A stretch of DNA of 23,163 nucleotides from Ignavibacteriales bacterium (GTDB lineage: Bacteria; Bacteroidota; Ignavibacteria; Ignavibacteriales; Ignavibacteriaceae), in the NCBI GenBank assembly GCA_003142915.1, contig PLNZ01000210.1, positions 20,575-43,737 on the forward strand. Reading direction: 5' to 3'. The translations under genes were made by a program, and so were the position numbers. Positions 8,421 through 16,823 of this stretch are shown in pieces. A model generated the notes under the pieces. That model saw only the letters and a list, made by a program, of their open reading frames with translations, was not told the origin of the DNA and searched no databases. Position 1 is the first letter of the stretch, and every line of letters begins with the position of its first letter.

Positions 8421-8685
8421 GCGGTATGCTTGCAGTAAAATTGACATCAAACAAATCAATCAAAACCGCATCGCGGGTGACAGGGTGTTTTTTACCAATT
8501 CACCATGTCGCATCTACGATGTTCTAATAGTATTAACACAATATCTTTTATCTACAAGCATAGCACAGCGATGCTGTTCCTGCATGACCCATTAATAGTA
8601 ATATTAGAAGTAATAAATATAAACGAATTAAATATCTTAATGACGATTTATAAAACCCCTATTTGGATTAATTTAATATTTAGAA

Positions 8686-9297
8686 TTAAGATACATTTGA
8701 AGGATTAGACTCTGCTGCAGGGGTTTCATCTTTTTCATCTTCAACTTTTTCACTACGGTAAAAAAATATTAAAATCAGGACACCGATTGTCACGGCTGAA
8801 TCCGCAATATTAAAAATAGGCCATCGGTCAAAGTTTTTTCCCAAAAAGTTAAACTTGAAAAAATCGATATCCAAGAAATCTACAACTCTTCCGTAAAACA
8901 ACGGGGCATAATGATAAAAAATACCATAAAACGTTCTATCTATTAAATTGCCGACTGCGCCGCCTAAAATAAAAGCAATAGCAAGCCGAAGGATAAAACT
9001 TTTATTTCTTATAAAGTAGAAATAAATCAACAGACCAATGCTCGCAAACAAAGAAAACAGCGAGATCCATATCTTCATATCAAGTCCCGGGTCAAAGCCA
9101 AAAGCCATACCGGGATTCTCAATAAACGTAAGCCTGAAAAAGTTTCCGATTACAGGTATTCTATCACCCTCAAACATCCCTGCATGATATATTTTTAGGA
9201 AAGGAATGGAAAAGCCTTTTACCGCCGCCTTTGAAATCTGATCGGCAATTACTACAGCAAGGGAAACGTACAAGACTTTTAAGTTATTTTTTATCAT
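8686..9297 (-). CDS. lspA: Lipoprotein signal peptidase (signal peptidase II), copy 2
   Basis: A 203-residue membrane aspartyl protease when started at the ATG at 9297 (MIKNNLKVLYVSLAVVIADQ). This start aligns with copy 1 and overlaps its stop by 14 bases; a longer open frame to 9378 would add 27 residues inside copy 1 and has no homology support. The protein has four predicted membrane helices, the conserved Asp20 in ADQISK, the NPG motif in IENPGMAFG, and both catalytic aspartates: Asp120 in GGAVGNLIDR and Asp166 in FNIADSAVT. It removes signal peptides from diacylglyceryl-modified prolipoproteins in the inner membrane. The C-terminal tail is acidic (EKVEDEKDETPAAE). It is the last gene of the yggS-to-lspA operon. 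Confidence 0.93.
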   Translation of the reverse strand: MIKNNLKVLYVSLAVVIADQISKAAVKGFSIPFLKIYHAGMFEGDRIPVIGNFFRLTFIENPGMAFGFDPGLDMKIWISLFSLFASIGLLIYFYFIRNKSFILRLAIAFILGGAVGNLIDRTFYGIFYHYAPLFYGRVVDFLDIDFFKFNFLGKNFDRWPIFNIADSAVTIGVLILIFFYRSEKVEDEKDETPAAESNPSNVS

Positions 9298-9877
9298 CAG
9301 CCAGATAATTTTCAACTTCAACACTTTCTTCATTTTCAACGGCTTTTTTCCCGTCAAGAGAAAGAAGGAATATAACAACCCCGAATGTTACTGCCATATC
9401 TGCGACATTAAATACATAGTTTCCAAAAATCCTGTTGAAAATGAAAAGATCGAAAAATTTAAGATTAAAAAAATCTACTACTTTACCGTGGAAAATTCCC
9501 CCATAGCCAAAAATTACGCCGTAAAAAAGTCTGTCTATAAGATTTCCCAATGCACCCCCGATAATTATTGCAAGCGATAATCTAAGATTAAAAGAACTAT
9601 TCCGGTTTTTATAGAGGTAGTAACACATTAAAATGCTTGCCATAAGGGTAAACAAACAAATCAAGAGTTTAAGGTTCTCGCCGGGATATATTCCAAAAGC
9701 AATACCGGGGTTTTCAGCAAATGCAATATTAAATAAACCATCCACCACCGTTATTCTTTGCCCGGTATACATGCCGTGAAAATTTATTTTAAGAAATGGT
9801 ACCGAAATCCCTTTAACGATAAGCTTGGATATCTGGTCTAAAAAAATAACTATAAATGAAACGAATAAAACCCTCAA
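9284..9877 (-). CDS. lspA: Lipoprotein signal peptidase (signal peptidase II), copy 1
   Basis: A 197-residue protein, clearly a paralogue of copy 2, with the same layout. The N-terminal helix carries FLDQISKLIVKG (Asp14), followed by PFLKINFHGMYTGQRI, AENPGIAFG, the catalytic GGALGNLIDR (Asp115) and FNVADMAVTFGV (Asp160). The residue after the second catalytic Asp is Met where Ser is usual; copy 2 has Ser. An acidic C-terminal tail ends ADDKK. All motifs for activity are present. It lies 57 bases after the dksA-like gene and its last 14 bases overlap the start of copy 2, so the two are probably translationally coupled. The two copies differ over much of their length, which points to an old duplication. 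Confidence 0.94.
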   Translation of the reverse strand: MRVLFVSFIVIFLDQISKLIVKGISVPFLKINFHGMYTGQRITVVDGLFNIAFAENPGIAFGIYPGENLKLLICLFTLMASILMCYYLYKNRNSSFNLRLSLAIIIGGALGNLIDRLFYGVIFGYGGIFHGKVVDFFNLKFFDLFIFNRIFGNYVFNVADMAVTFGVVIFLLSLDGKKAVENEESVEVENYLADDKK

Positions 9878-9934
9878 GATTAGCCTTAATTATTCAAATA
9901 TTTTTTAAACATACTACCCCGGCATAATTCAACT

Positions 9935-10669
9935 TCATTTTACCTTTTCCTGTCTTTGCTTTATAGGCAGGCAAAGCTGGCTATGCGGTACCGCTTCCAG
10001 TCTTGTTTTAGGAACCAACGGGCATGTATCACAAAGATGCTGGGGCTCATCAATACACTCAAGGCAGATTCCGTATGTTCCGGAATCAATTCTTTTAAGT
10101 GCATCCTCAAGATAGCCAAGAAATTTATTTTCTCTTTGCGCATATAAAAAGGTTTTTTCTCTTTCCATAGCGTCTGTTCCCTGTTCTGCCATGTGCAGAG
10201 AATACGGGGAATTTTCATTAATATATTCACCTGTAGTCGGGTCAAGCATTTGTTCTTTTAGATTCTGGAGCTGTTCAATAATTTCATCACGCTTTGCTAA
10301 AATTATCTGCCTAAAATGTTCCAGTTCCTTTGGACCGTATCCTTTAATTTTCGTAATTGATTTAACGCGTTCCTCTACAACCTGAACTTCTTTTGCAGCA
10401 ACCGGAACTTTATCCTTAATTATCTTCTTCCTTGGCATTGATATTCTTAATCCTATCTTTTTTTCTATAACTTCCTGTTTTTTTGAAGTCTTAGCATGAA
10501 CAACTTTTTTTGTTTCTGCAGTCTTCTTAATAGTTTTTTTAACTGCAGGTTTCGACACAGCCTTTTTTACCGATACCGGACGCTTCTTTTTGACTACGAC
10601 CTTCGACTTAACAGGCTTTTTGCCTGCTTTTTTTACTATAGTTTTTTTAGAGTTAGATTTTTTTGCCAT
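9935..10669 (-). CDS. DksA/TraR-family zinc-finger protein with Lys-rich N-terminal tail
   Basis: A 244-residue protein in two parts. Residues 1 to about 85 are a Lys/Ala/Val-rich tail (KKAGKKPVKSKVVVKKKRP and similar), like histone H1 or bacterial nucleoid-protein tails. The rest is a DksA/TraR domain: a coiled coil (HFRQIILAKRDEIIEQLQNLKEQM), the tip region AEQGTDAMEREKTF, and a zinc finger starting GTYGICLECIDE. The finger is unusual: after the first CxxC there is an inserted CDTC, then RLEAVPHSQLCLPIKQ, where the last Cys of the usual pair is missing. A clean Shine-Dalgarno (AAGGAG, 8 bases before the ATG) supports the start. Such proteins bind RNA polymerase through its secondary channel. 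It sits 15 bases after ileS, the position of ylyA in Bacillus. Confidence 0.88.
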   Translation of the reverse strand: MAKKSNSKKTIVKKAGKKPVKSKVVVKKKRPVSVKKAVSKPAVKKTIKKTAETKKVVHAKTSKKQEVIEKKIGLRISMPRKKIIKDKVPVAAKEVQVVEERVKSITKIKGYGPKELEHFRQIILAKRDEIIEQLQNLKEQMLDPTTGEYINENSPYSLHMAEQGTDAMEREKTFLYAQRENKFLGYLEDALKRIDSGTYGICLECIDEPQHLCDTCPLVPKTRLEAVPHSQLCLPIKQRQEKVK

Positions 10670-10684
10670 TACTTGATCTCCTTT

Positions 10685-13600
10685 TTAGGATTTCACTTTT
10701 TCAATTTGGACGGAGCAATCACATTCTCCGATTTTCCAATCCTGGTTAAAACCGCCGTTCAACCTGTCTTCAAATTCAAGCTGTTCGGCAAGTGTCTCAT
10801 TTGAAATATATTTACTAAAATTTTTTACAGCTTCAACAAGTTTATTACTGCCGTTAAATTTTATTTTTATTCTGTCTATCACATTGAACCCCGCATCCTT
10901 TCTCATATTCTGGATGCGATTTACAAATTCTCTTGCCAATCCTTCTGCAATAAGAGTATCGTCAAGTTCTACATCGAGTGCAACCGTAACTCCTTCTTCC
11001 GTTTCAACCAGCCATCCTGTAATTTCGGAACTGATTACTTCAACATCATCCTTTGTTATTTGCAGATCTTCACCGCCGGCTTTAATTTTTATACTTTCAC
11101 CCATTTCAATGGCTGCAATTTCATTTTTACTTAAAGCCTTAATTGCATTTGCAACTGCATTTACATTTTTACCAAACTTTGGTCCTATCGATTTAAAATT
11201 AGCTTTTGCAGATTTATTAACTATTCCCGAATCATCATTAAGAACTACAAGCTCTTTTATATTAACTTCTTCAAGAATTACATCCTTCATTTTATTAAGA
11301 GCTTCTATCTTTTCTTTACCCACAACAACCATAATTTTCTTTAAGGGCTGTCTTACCTTTAGATTATTTTTTGCCCGCATCGAACGTGTAAGATATACAA
11401 CTTTCTGGGCAATTTCCATTTTTTCTTCAAGTTCTTTTTCAAAATAAACCGGATTTGGAAATTCACTCAAGTGAACCGATTCAAATTTTTCCTTCTTTGT
11501 AACAGAATTCAAATTCTGATATAATTCTTCAGAGATGAAAGGCGCAAAAGGCGAAATAAGCTTAGCTATGGTTATAAGACATTCATATAAAGTTTGATAA
11601 GCCGAAAGCTTATTATCGTTCATTTCGGATTTCCAGAATCTTCTTCTGCATCTGCGTACATACCAGTTTGAAAGATGATCTATTGTAAAGTCTGAAACAG
11701 CACGGGCTGCCTTTGTTACATCGTATTCATTCATCATCACTTCATAACCGGCCACAAGTGAATTTAACTTCGAAATAACCCATCTGTCAATCTCAGGCCG
11801 CTGTTTATAATCGACAAAAACCTCGTCAAACTTAAATTCATCAATATTGGCATAAAGAGCAAAGAATGAATAAGTATTGAGTAATGTGCCGAAAAACTTC
11901 CTTTGAACCTCTAACAGACCTTCTTCATCAAATAGTGTAGGCCTCCACGGCGGACTGTTAGTTACAAGATACCACCTTGTTGCATCTGCGCCGTATTTAT
12001 CGAAGAGCATAAATGGATCAACTGTATTACCCTTCGACTTGGACATCTTTAATCCTTTTTTGTCAAGGATAAGTTCATTTACAATTATATTTTTGAATGC
12101 AATACTATCGAACAACATTGTTGCAATTGCATGAAGCGTATAAAACCATCCACGTGTCTGGTCGATACCTTCGCATATAAAGTCTGCCGGGAATGAATGT
12201 TTCTCAAACCATTCTTTATTTTCAAACGGATAATGGTATTGAGCAAAAGGCATTGAACCGGAATCAAACCAAACATCAATTAATTCCGGCGTACGTTTAT
12301 AAACTTTCCCGTTCTTTTCAAAAAAGATATTATCGACGAAGGGCTTATGCAGGTCTATATCCTTAATATCTTTTACATAAACGCGTTTTCCGTTTTCCTC
12401 AACAAAGCCGCTTTTAAGTTCTTCAATACTGCCAACCGCAAACATATCTCCATCATCGCTTACCCAAATAGGAAGCGGCGTAGCCCAGAATCTGTCGCGT
12501 GAAAGAGCCCAGTCTTTATTTTCCTCCAGCCAGTTACCGAATCTTCCTGATCCAACTTCAGGCGGCTGCCAGTTGATTGTTTTATTTAATTCAACCATTC
12601 TGCCGGCAATAGAAGTAGTGCGGATAAACCAGGATTCGCGTGCATAATATATAACGGGAACATTTTCATGCCGCCAGCTAAAAGGATAAGAGTGAGTAAT
12701 GGTTTCTTTCCTGTAAAGCTTGCCTTCTTCTTTCATCTTTATGATGATTCCTTTATCGGCATCTTTAACAAACTGCGCGGCAAAATCAGTTACCTCCGGA
12801 GTAAATAAACCGCCTCGTGTAACCGGCTGAGGCATAGGAAGATTATATTTTTTAGAAAGTTCATAGTCATCAGCGCCAAACGCAGGGGCAATGTGAACTA
12901 TTCCAGAGCCATCTTCCGTGCTGACAAAATCACCAAGAGCAACAAAGAAAGCTTTTTTACCCTTATATTCCGGATTATCTTCAACTTTTATATAATTGAA
13001 AAACTGTTCGTAGCCGGTTCCTTCTAATTCCCTGCCTTTGAACTCTTCTATAATTTCATATTCACCGTCTATAACGGACAATCTATCTTTTGCAAGAATA
13101 ATTTTCTTATTGTTGTGTTTAATCTTAACATAATCAATATCACTGCCTACAGCCAGCGCAACATTGGATATTAGCGTCCACGGAGTAGTAGTCCAAACGA
13201 GAAAATACTCATCTTTGTTTTTTAATTTAAAAAAAACATACACCGAAGGATCTTTAATCTCACGGTAGCCGAGCGCTAGTTCATGAGAAGAGAGAACAGT
13301 TTCCGATTTCGGATCCTGCGGGACAATTTTATAATCTTTATAAATAAATCCTTTATCGAAAAGAGTTTTTAACGCCCACCAAACCGATTCAATATAATTA
13401 TTATTAAGAGTAATATATGCCGAATCAAGATCAATCCAGTAACCCATACGGGTGGTCATCTTTTCCCAGAGGTTAAGATATTTGAATACAGACTCACGGC
13501 AGGCTTTATTATACTTTTCTATGCCATATTCTAAAACTTCACTTTTATGCTTAATACCGAGCTTCTTCTCAACTTCAATTTCCACCGGCAAGCCGTGCGT

Positions 13601-13858
13601 ATCCCATCCTGCTTTTCTTTCGACGCGGAATCCCTTTAGCGTTTTATAACGGCATACAAGGTCTTTTAATGTTCTTGCCATTACATGATGAATACCCGGT
13701 TTACCGTTTGCAGTAGGAGGCCCTTCATAAAAAACGAACAATTTATTATCATCTCTCGAAGAAACACTTTTCTCGAAAATTTTATTCTCTTTCCAGAAAT
13801 TTAGAATCTTTTTTTCTATCTCAGGGTAATTTATTTTTTCTAAATTTTGTTTAAACAT
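10685..13858 (-). CDS. ileS: Isoleucine--tRNA ligase
   Basis: A 1057-residue class I synthetase that charges tRNA-Ile. The HIGH-type motif is PPTANGKPGIHHVMART (Gly55-His58), the editing domain shows FLVWTTTPWTLISNVALAVG, the tryptophan-rich region FDSGSMPFAQYHYP follows, and KMSKS is GLKMSKSKGNTVDP (Lys604-Ser608). The anticodon-binding domain begins with RPEIDRWVISKLNSL. The long form, GIHH motif and lack of a C-terminal CxxC zinc finger (only a CDC near the end) resemble the eukaryote-like IleS2 group, which in some bacteria is less sensitive to mupirocin; that is family knowledge, not shown here. It lies within the operon, 58 bases after the membrane gene and 15 bases before the dksA-like gene. 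Confidence 0.98.
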   Translation of the reverse strand: MFKQNLEKINYPEIEKKILNFWKENKIFEKSVSSRDDNKLFVFYEGPPTANGKPGIHHVMARTLKDLVCRYKTLKGFRVERKAGWDTHGLPVEIEVEKKLGIKHKSEVLEYGIEKYNKACRESVFKYLNLWEKMTTRMGYWIDLDSAYITLNNNYIESVWWALKTLFDKGFIYKDYKIVPQDPKSETVLSSHELALGYREIKDPSVYVFFKLKNKDEYFLVWTTTPWTLISNVALAVGSDIDYVKIKHNNKKIILAKDRLSVIDGEYEIIEEFKGRELEGTGYEQFFNYIKVEDNPEYKGKKAFFVALGDFVSTEDGSGIVHIAPAFGADDYELSKKYNLPMPQPVTRGGLFTPEVTDFAAQFVKDADKGIIIKMKEEGKLYRKETITHSYPFSWRHENVPVIYYARESWFIRTTSIAGRMVELNKTINWQPPEVGSGRFGNWLEENKDWALSRDRFWATPLPIWVSDDGDMFAVGSIEELKSGFVEENGKRVYVKDIKDIDLHKPFVDNIFFEKNGKVYKRTPELIDVWFDSGSMPFAQYHYPFENKEWFEKHSFPADFICEGIDQTRGWFYTLHAIATMLFDSIAFKNIIVNELILDKKGLKMSKSKGNTVDPFMLFDKYGADATRWYLVTNSPPWRPTLFDEEGLLEVQRKFFGTLLNTYSFFALYANIDEFKFDEVFVDYKQRPEIDRWVISKLNSLVAGYEVMMNEYDVTKAARAVSDFTIDHLSNWYVRRCRRRFWKSEMNDNKLSAYQTLYECLITIAKLISPFAPFISEELYQNLNSVTKKEKFESVHLSEFPNPVYFEKELEEKMEIAQKVVYLTRSMRAKNNLKVRQPLKKIMVVVGKEKIEALNKMKDVILEEVNIKELVVLNDDSGIVNKSAKANFKSIGPKFGKNVNAVANAIKALSKNEIAAIEMGESIKIKAGGEDLQITKDDVEVISSEITGWLVETEEGVTVALDVELDDTLIAEGLAREFVNRIQNMRKDAGFNVIDRIKIKFNGSNKLVEAVKNFSKYISNETLAEQLEFEDRLNGGFNQDWKIGECDCSVQIEKVKS

Positions 13859-13916
13859 TTAAAATTAATTCTTAAGATTATAAATTTTTACACTTTTAGC
13901 AGAGATTGCTCTTATC

Positions 13917-14531
13917 TTAATCAATATCTTCGTATTTTTTTATCAATTCTTTTTCGGCCCGAATAAATTCTTTAAGTTCTTTTTCTATTCTTTCTTTTCT
14001 AAGAATAGTATTTTTAGCTTCAAGCCCGGCGTCATTTAAAATCTTTTTTGCGTTTACTTTTGCTTCTTTAAGCTCCAGTTCGGCTTCCTTCTTAGCATCT
14101 TTGACAAGGTTTTCGTAATAACTTAATTTTTCTTTCATAACGAGGAAATCTCTTTGTATAGTAAAGCTTTCGACAACAGACATACCGAAGAACGCCATAG
14201 CCCCGAGAGTAATGTCACGAAGACTGTAAAGGATTAAATTCTCAGACAGCAATTCATTTGCAGCAAAATAATCGCGAAAGAATGAAATCATTAATACGCT
14301 TATTATAGCAACTGCAATAATTGTAGAAAATACAACCTTGCCGCCGTAACGCCAGCCTAATGTTTTGTCAATAAACCAGCCGCATGCAAAACACATTACG
14401 GAAAGAACAAACCATACTGCAAAACTGTCTTCACCAAACTTGAACAGGTTGGTATTCAAAAAATTCGATGCAAACATTAATATACCAAGCAGCACCGGCG
14501 TCAAATAATAATAGATTTTTTTTTGTTCCAT
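13917..14531 (-). CDS. Membrane protein with C-terminal coiled coil, unknown function
   Basis: A 204-residue protein, not recognised as a named family. The first 120 residues have about four hydrophobic segments: YYYLTPVLLGILMFASNFL, AVWFVLSVMCFACGWFI, VVFSTIIAVAIISVLMISFF, and LGAMAFFGMSVVESF. Residues from about 132 onward form a long charged helix (MKEKLSYYENLVKDAKKEAE, continuing with A/E/K-rich heptads to KKYEDID) that should be a cytoplasmic coiled coil. The arrangement, membrane anchor plus coiled coil, would suit a scaffold or partner of the DivIVA-like protein encoded two genes upstream; this is inference from architecture and position. Its start codon directly follows the punA stop, so translation is likely coupled. 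Confidence 0.75.
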   Translation of the reverse strand: MEQKKIYYYLTPVLLGILMFASNFLNTNLFKFGEDSFAVWFVLSVMCFACGWFIDKTLGWRYGGKVVFSTIIAVAIISVLMISFFRDYFAANELLSENLILYSLRDITLGAMAFFGMSVVESFTIQRDFLVMKEKLSYYENLVKDAKKEAELELKEAKVNAKKILNDAGLEAKNTILRKERIEKELKEFIRAEKELIKKYEDID

Positions 14532-15353
14532 TTATAGCCTTTTAATAACTTCTTTCATTATTAAGGTCATCCTGGGTTCTGCTTCCATAGCAGTAGCAAT
14601 AATTTGCTGAACATTTGCGGGCATCAAAGCATCAGGGAAACATTCATCCGTAATAATGCTTAACCCCAGGACCTTCAAACCCATGTGGTTAGCCACAATA
14701 TTTTCCGGTATTGTAGACATTCCTACAACATCAGCCCCTGCGGCTCTTAAAAACCTATATTCCGCTTTTGTTTCAAGATTCGGCCCGGGGACGGCAACAT
14801 AAACGCCCTTTTGAACTTTAATTTTATTTTCAAGCGACACATTTTCCGCAAGATTGATTAGCGCCTGGCTGTAAGGTTCACTCATATCGGGGAAACGGGG
14901 ACCCAATTCATCTTCATTTTTCCCAATCAAAGGATTATCGCCAAGAAGATTTATATGATCAACCATCAGCATAATATCGCCTTTTTTAAAAAGAGGATTC
15001 ATACCACCGCATGCGTTTGATACGAGTAATGTTTCAACACCAAGAAATTTCATTACTCTAACCGGATAAGTAATTTGCTGCATCGTGTAGCCTTCATAAT
15101 AATGAAAGCGTCCCTGCATTGCAACAACTTTTTTATTCCCGATTTTCCCAAAAATTAATTTACCCTGGTGAGACTCGACGGTAGAAAGCGGGAAATAGGG
15201 CAACCCGGCATAATCTATCTCGCATTGTATATCTATCTCTTTTACCAATCCACCGAGACCCGTACCGAGAATAATTCCTACAGGATATTCATCCTTTGTT
15301 TTTTTCCTAATAACTTGCAGTGTTTCGTTTATTTTAGTAATTAAATCGCTCAT
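14532..15353 (-). CDS. punA: Purine-nucleoside phosphorylase
   Basis: A 273-residue enzyme of the trimeric (PNP/MTAP) phosphorylase family. It shows GIILGTGLGGL (residues 26-36, phosphate site; Thr replaces the usual Ser), ESHQGKLIFG, QGRFHYYEGYTMQQITYPVRVMK, SNACGGMNP, VPGPNLETKAEYRFLRAAGADVVGMSTIPE with the purine-binding Glu, and a final segment LSIITDECFPD at the base-binding site. It splits purine nucleosides and phosphate into the free base and ribose 1-phosphate. TDECFPD replaces the Asn seen in the mammalian PNP at the base site, so specificity may differ from the mammalian enzyme. It lies 4 bases after the divIVA-like gene and abuts the membrane gene, and is not a usual member of this gene cluster. 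Confidence 0.92.
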   Translation of the reverse strand: MSDLITKINETLQVIRKKTKDEYPVGIILGTGLGGLVKEIDIQCEIDYAGLPYFPLSTVESHQGKLIFGKIGNKKVVAMQGRFHYYEGYTMQQITYPVRVMKFLGVETLLVSNACGGMNPLFKKGDIMLMVDHINLLGDNPLIGKNEDELGPRFPDMSEPYSQALINLAENVSLENKIKVQKGVYVAVPGPNLETKAEYRFLRAAGADVVGMSTIPENIVANHMGLKVLGLSIITDECFPDALMPANVQQIIATAMEAEPRMTLIMKEVIKRL

Positions 15354-15357
15354 ACGC

Positions 15358-15894
15358 CTATAATAGTTTATTTACTATTTCCTCTACGTTAATATCTATT
15401 TTTTTTGCCTGTTCAATCTGCCCGGTTTCAATAACTTCTTCACCGGCGGTTTCAACTTTCATTTCCAGCAGGTGCGCCTGGGAATTAATTATCGCCTTAA
15501 GATTAGCAATTATTAAATTTTTTTCTTCTCTTAAATTTATAACGGAATTTCGTATCTCATTTGCATTCTCTCTTGCTTTTTCCAGGATCTGCGAGACTTT
15601 GATTTCCGCTTCTTTAATCATCAAGCCGGACTGTTTTTTAGTTGACTCAATGGATTTACTTGATGATTCCTGGGCTTTCAACAAGGTATCCTGAAGATTT
15701 TTTTCAATTCTCCTAAACTCAGTAAGTTTTACGGTAGACTCTTCAAGTTCTTTTTTCAAAGAATCGTTTTCTTTTTGCAAAGTCTCGAACTCACCGGCGA
15801 GTTTATCAAGGAAGGCTTGTACCTCATCCTTGTCGTACCCGCGCAAAGTTTTGTTGAATTCCTGTTTTTTAATGCTTAGCGGAGAAACCTTCAT
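15358..15894 (-). CDS. divIVA: DivIVA-domain coiled-coil protein
   Basis: A 178-residue protein beginning MKVSPLSIKKQEFNKTLRGYDKDEVQAFLDKLAGEFE, the classic DivIVA N-terminal domain (short lipid-binding segment, then YDKDEVQAFLD), followed by a long coiled coil (residues about 35-160). It could localise at the membrane and recruit division or envelope proteins. I place the start at 15894 rather than the longer frame at 15909: the ATG at 15894 overlaps the yggS stop as ATGA, and GGAG lies 5 bases upstream of it. The position after yggS and before ileS matches divIVA in Firmicutes. Functional equivalence in a Gram-negative background is inference. Confidence 0.87.
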   Translation of the reverse strand: MKVSPLSIKKQEFNKTLRGYDKDEVQAFLDKLAGEFETLQKENDSLKKELEESTVKLTEFRRIEKNLQDTLLKAQESSSKSIESTKKQSGLMIKEAEIKVSQILEKARENANEIRNSVINLREEKNLIIANLKAIINSQAHLLEMKVETAGEEVIETGQIEQAKKIDINVEEIVNKLL

Positions 15895-16595
15895 ACGATC
15901 TCCTTCCAACTTTTTGAATAATCTCTTTCACCAAATATAGCCGAACCAATTCGTAACATTGTAGCGCCTTCTTCTATTGCAATTTCAAAATCGGATGTCA
16001 TACCCATAGATAGTTCTTTAATATTTAAATTATCTGCGTTTAAACGCTCCCTCAATTTACGTAAATGGCTAAAACTTTTCTTTATCAAATTTACATCATC
16101 TGTAAATGGAGCAATAGTCATCAGCCCGATTAAAGATATATTTTCAAATTCTTTACAATAGTCAGCCAGGTCTTTAATTTCGCTATATTCATTGAGTCCG
16201 GCTTTAGAATCTTCAAAAGAAGTTTTAATTTCCAAAAGAACCTTTTGGATTTTATTTAAAGAAGCCGCCCGCTTATTTATTTCAACAGCAAGCATAAGAG
16301 AATCGACTGAATGAATATAATCTGCTGAATTGACAACAAAGCGAACTTTGTTTCTCTGAAGGTTTCCAATAAAATGCCAAGAAATTTTATTCCCCAGTTG
16401 TGAATATTTAGAATCTAATTCCTGAGCCTTATTCTCACCAAAGTCAACATTACCCTGGTTAAATACATGATTTATTGCTTCAATTCCGAAATTCTTGGAA
16501 ACAGCTATAAGTTTGATTTCCGAAGGATTTCGTTTAACTTCGGCACATTTTCTTTCAATTCTTTCCTTAACTAACCGTAAATTTTCTTCTACCAT
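15891..16595 (-). CDS. yggS: YggS-family pyridoxal-phosphate homeostasis protein
   Basis: A 234-residue PLP-binding protein of the YggS/PROSC family. Visible motifs are IKLIAVSKNFG with PLP-binding Lys34, FGENKAQELDSKY, WHFIGNLQRNK, IHSVDSL, LLEIKTSFEDSKAGL, SLIGLMTIAPF and the C-terminal LSMGMTSDFEIAIEEGATMLRIGSAIFG, which holds the PLP phosphate. It has no catalytic activity of its own in characterised relatives but balances PLP and amino acid pools. It is the first gene of the operon; its stop overlaps the divIVA start by ATGA. The 581-base upstream spacer must contain the operon promoter. Confidence 0.95.
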   Translation of the reverse strand: MVEENLRLVKERIERKCAEVKRNPSEIKLIAVSKNFGIEAINHVFNQGNVDFGENKAQELDSKYSQLGNKISWHFIGNLQRNKVRFVVNSADYIHSVDSLMLAVEINKRAASLNKIQKVLLEIKTSFEDSKAGLNEYSEIKDLADYCKEFENISLIGLMTIAPFTDDVNLIKKSFSHLRKLRERLNADNLNIKELSMGMTSDFEIAIEEGATMLRIGSAIFGERDYSKSWKEIV

Positions 16596-16823
16596 AAAAA
16601 ATTAAGAATGTGAATTTATAGGTTTTCATATCAATAATCAACGTAAAATAAACATCTATTATATATATATTAATTATTACTTTCTTGGAATAATAAACAA
16701 ATTATCAATAAAAATACATATTCTGAGTATATCTTGTCCGGATTACGGAAAAAATTAATAATGTTTGTTTAACATTAAGAATCTCTTCAATTAAGGTTTT
16801 CCCCGAATTATAATTCCATTCGA

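Larger units (their letters stand above)
8138..8685. other. Repeat-rich spacer between lspA copy 2 and rluD
   Basis: This stretch of 548 bases has no convincing gene. It holds a perfect palindrome (8235-8269), an imperfect long hairpin (8387-8420) and, between about 8468 and 8580, degenerate copies of a palindromic motif: GCATCGCGGGTGACAGGGTG, then CACCATGTCGCATCTACGATG, then CTACAAGCATAGCACAGCGA. The last two share a pattern of a short unpaired lead (ACCA.. or CTACAA..), a GC-richer inverted core and a spacer of about 50 bases. They resemble the decayed intergenic palindromic repeats common in Bacteroidetes-like genomes. The open frame here on the plus strand (8377-8595) lies across these repeats and looks non-coding. 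Confidence 0.6.

Noticed and set aside
8377..8595. Plus-strand open frame of 72 codons
   Set aside because: It lies over palindromes and repeat-like sequence, has low-complexity, Cys-rich sense without a family, and no ribosome site; probably non-coding.
9298..9378. N-terminal extension of lspA copy 2
   Set aside because: These 27 codons lie inside copy 1 and have no counterpart in it; the ATG at 9297 gives an N-terminus that aligns with copy 1.
10884..11447. Plus-strand open frame of 187 codons inside ileS
   Set aside because: Antisense shadow of a well-supported ileS; Ser/Thr/Phe-rich composition typical of reverse reading.
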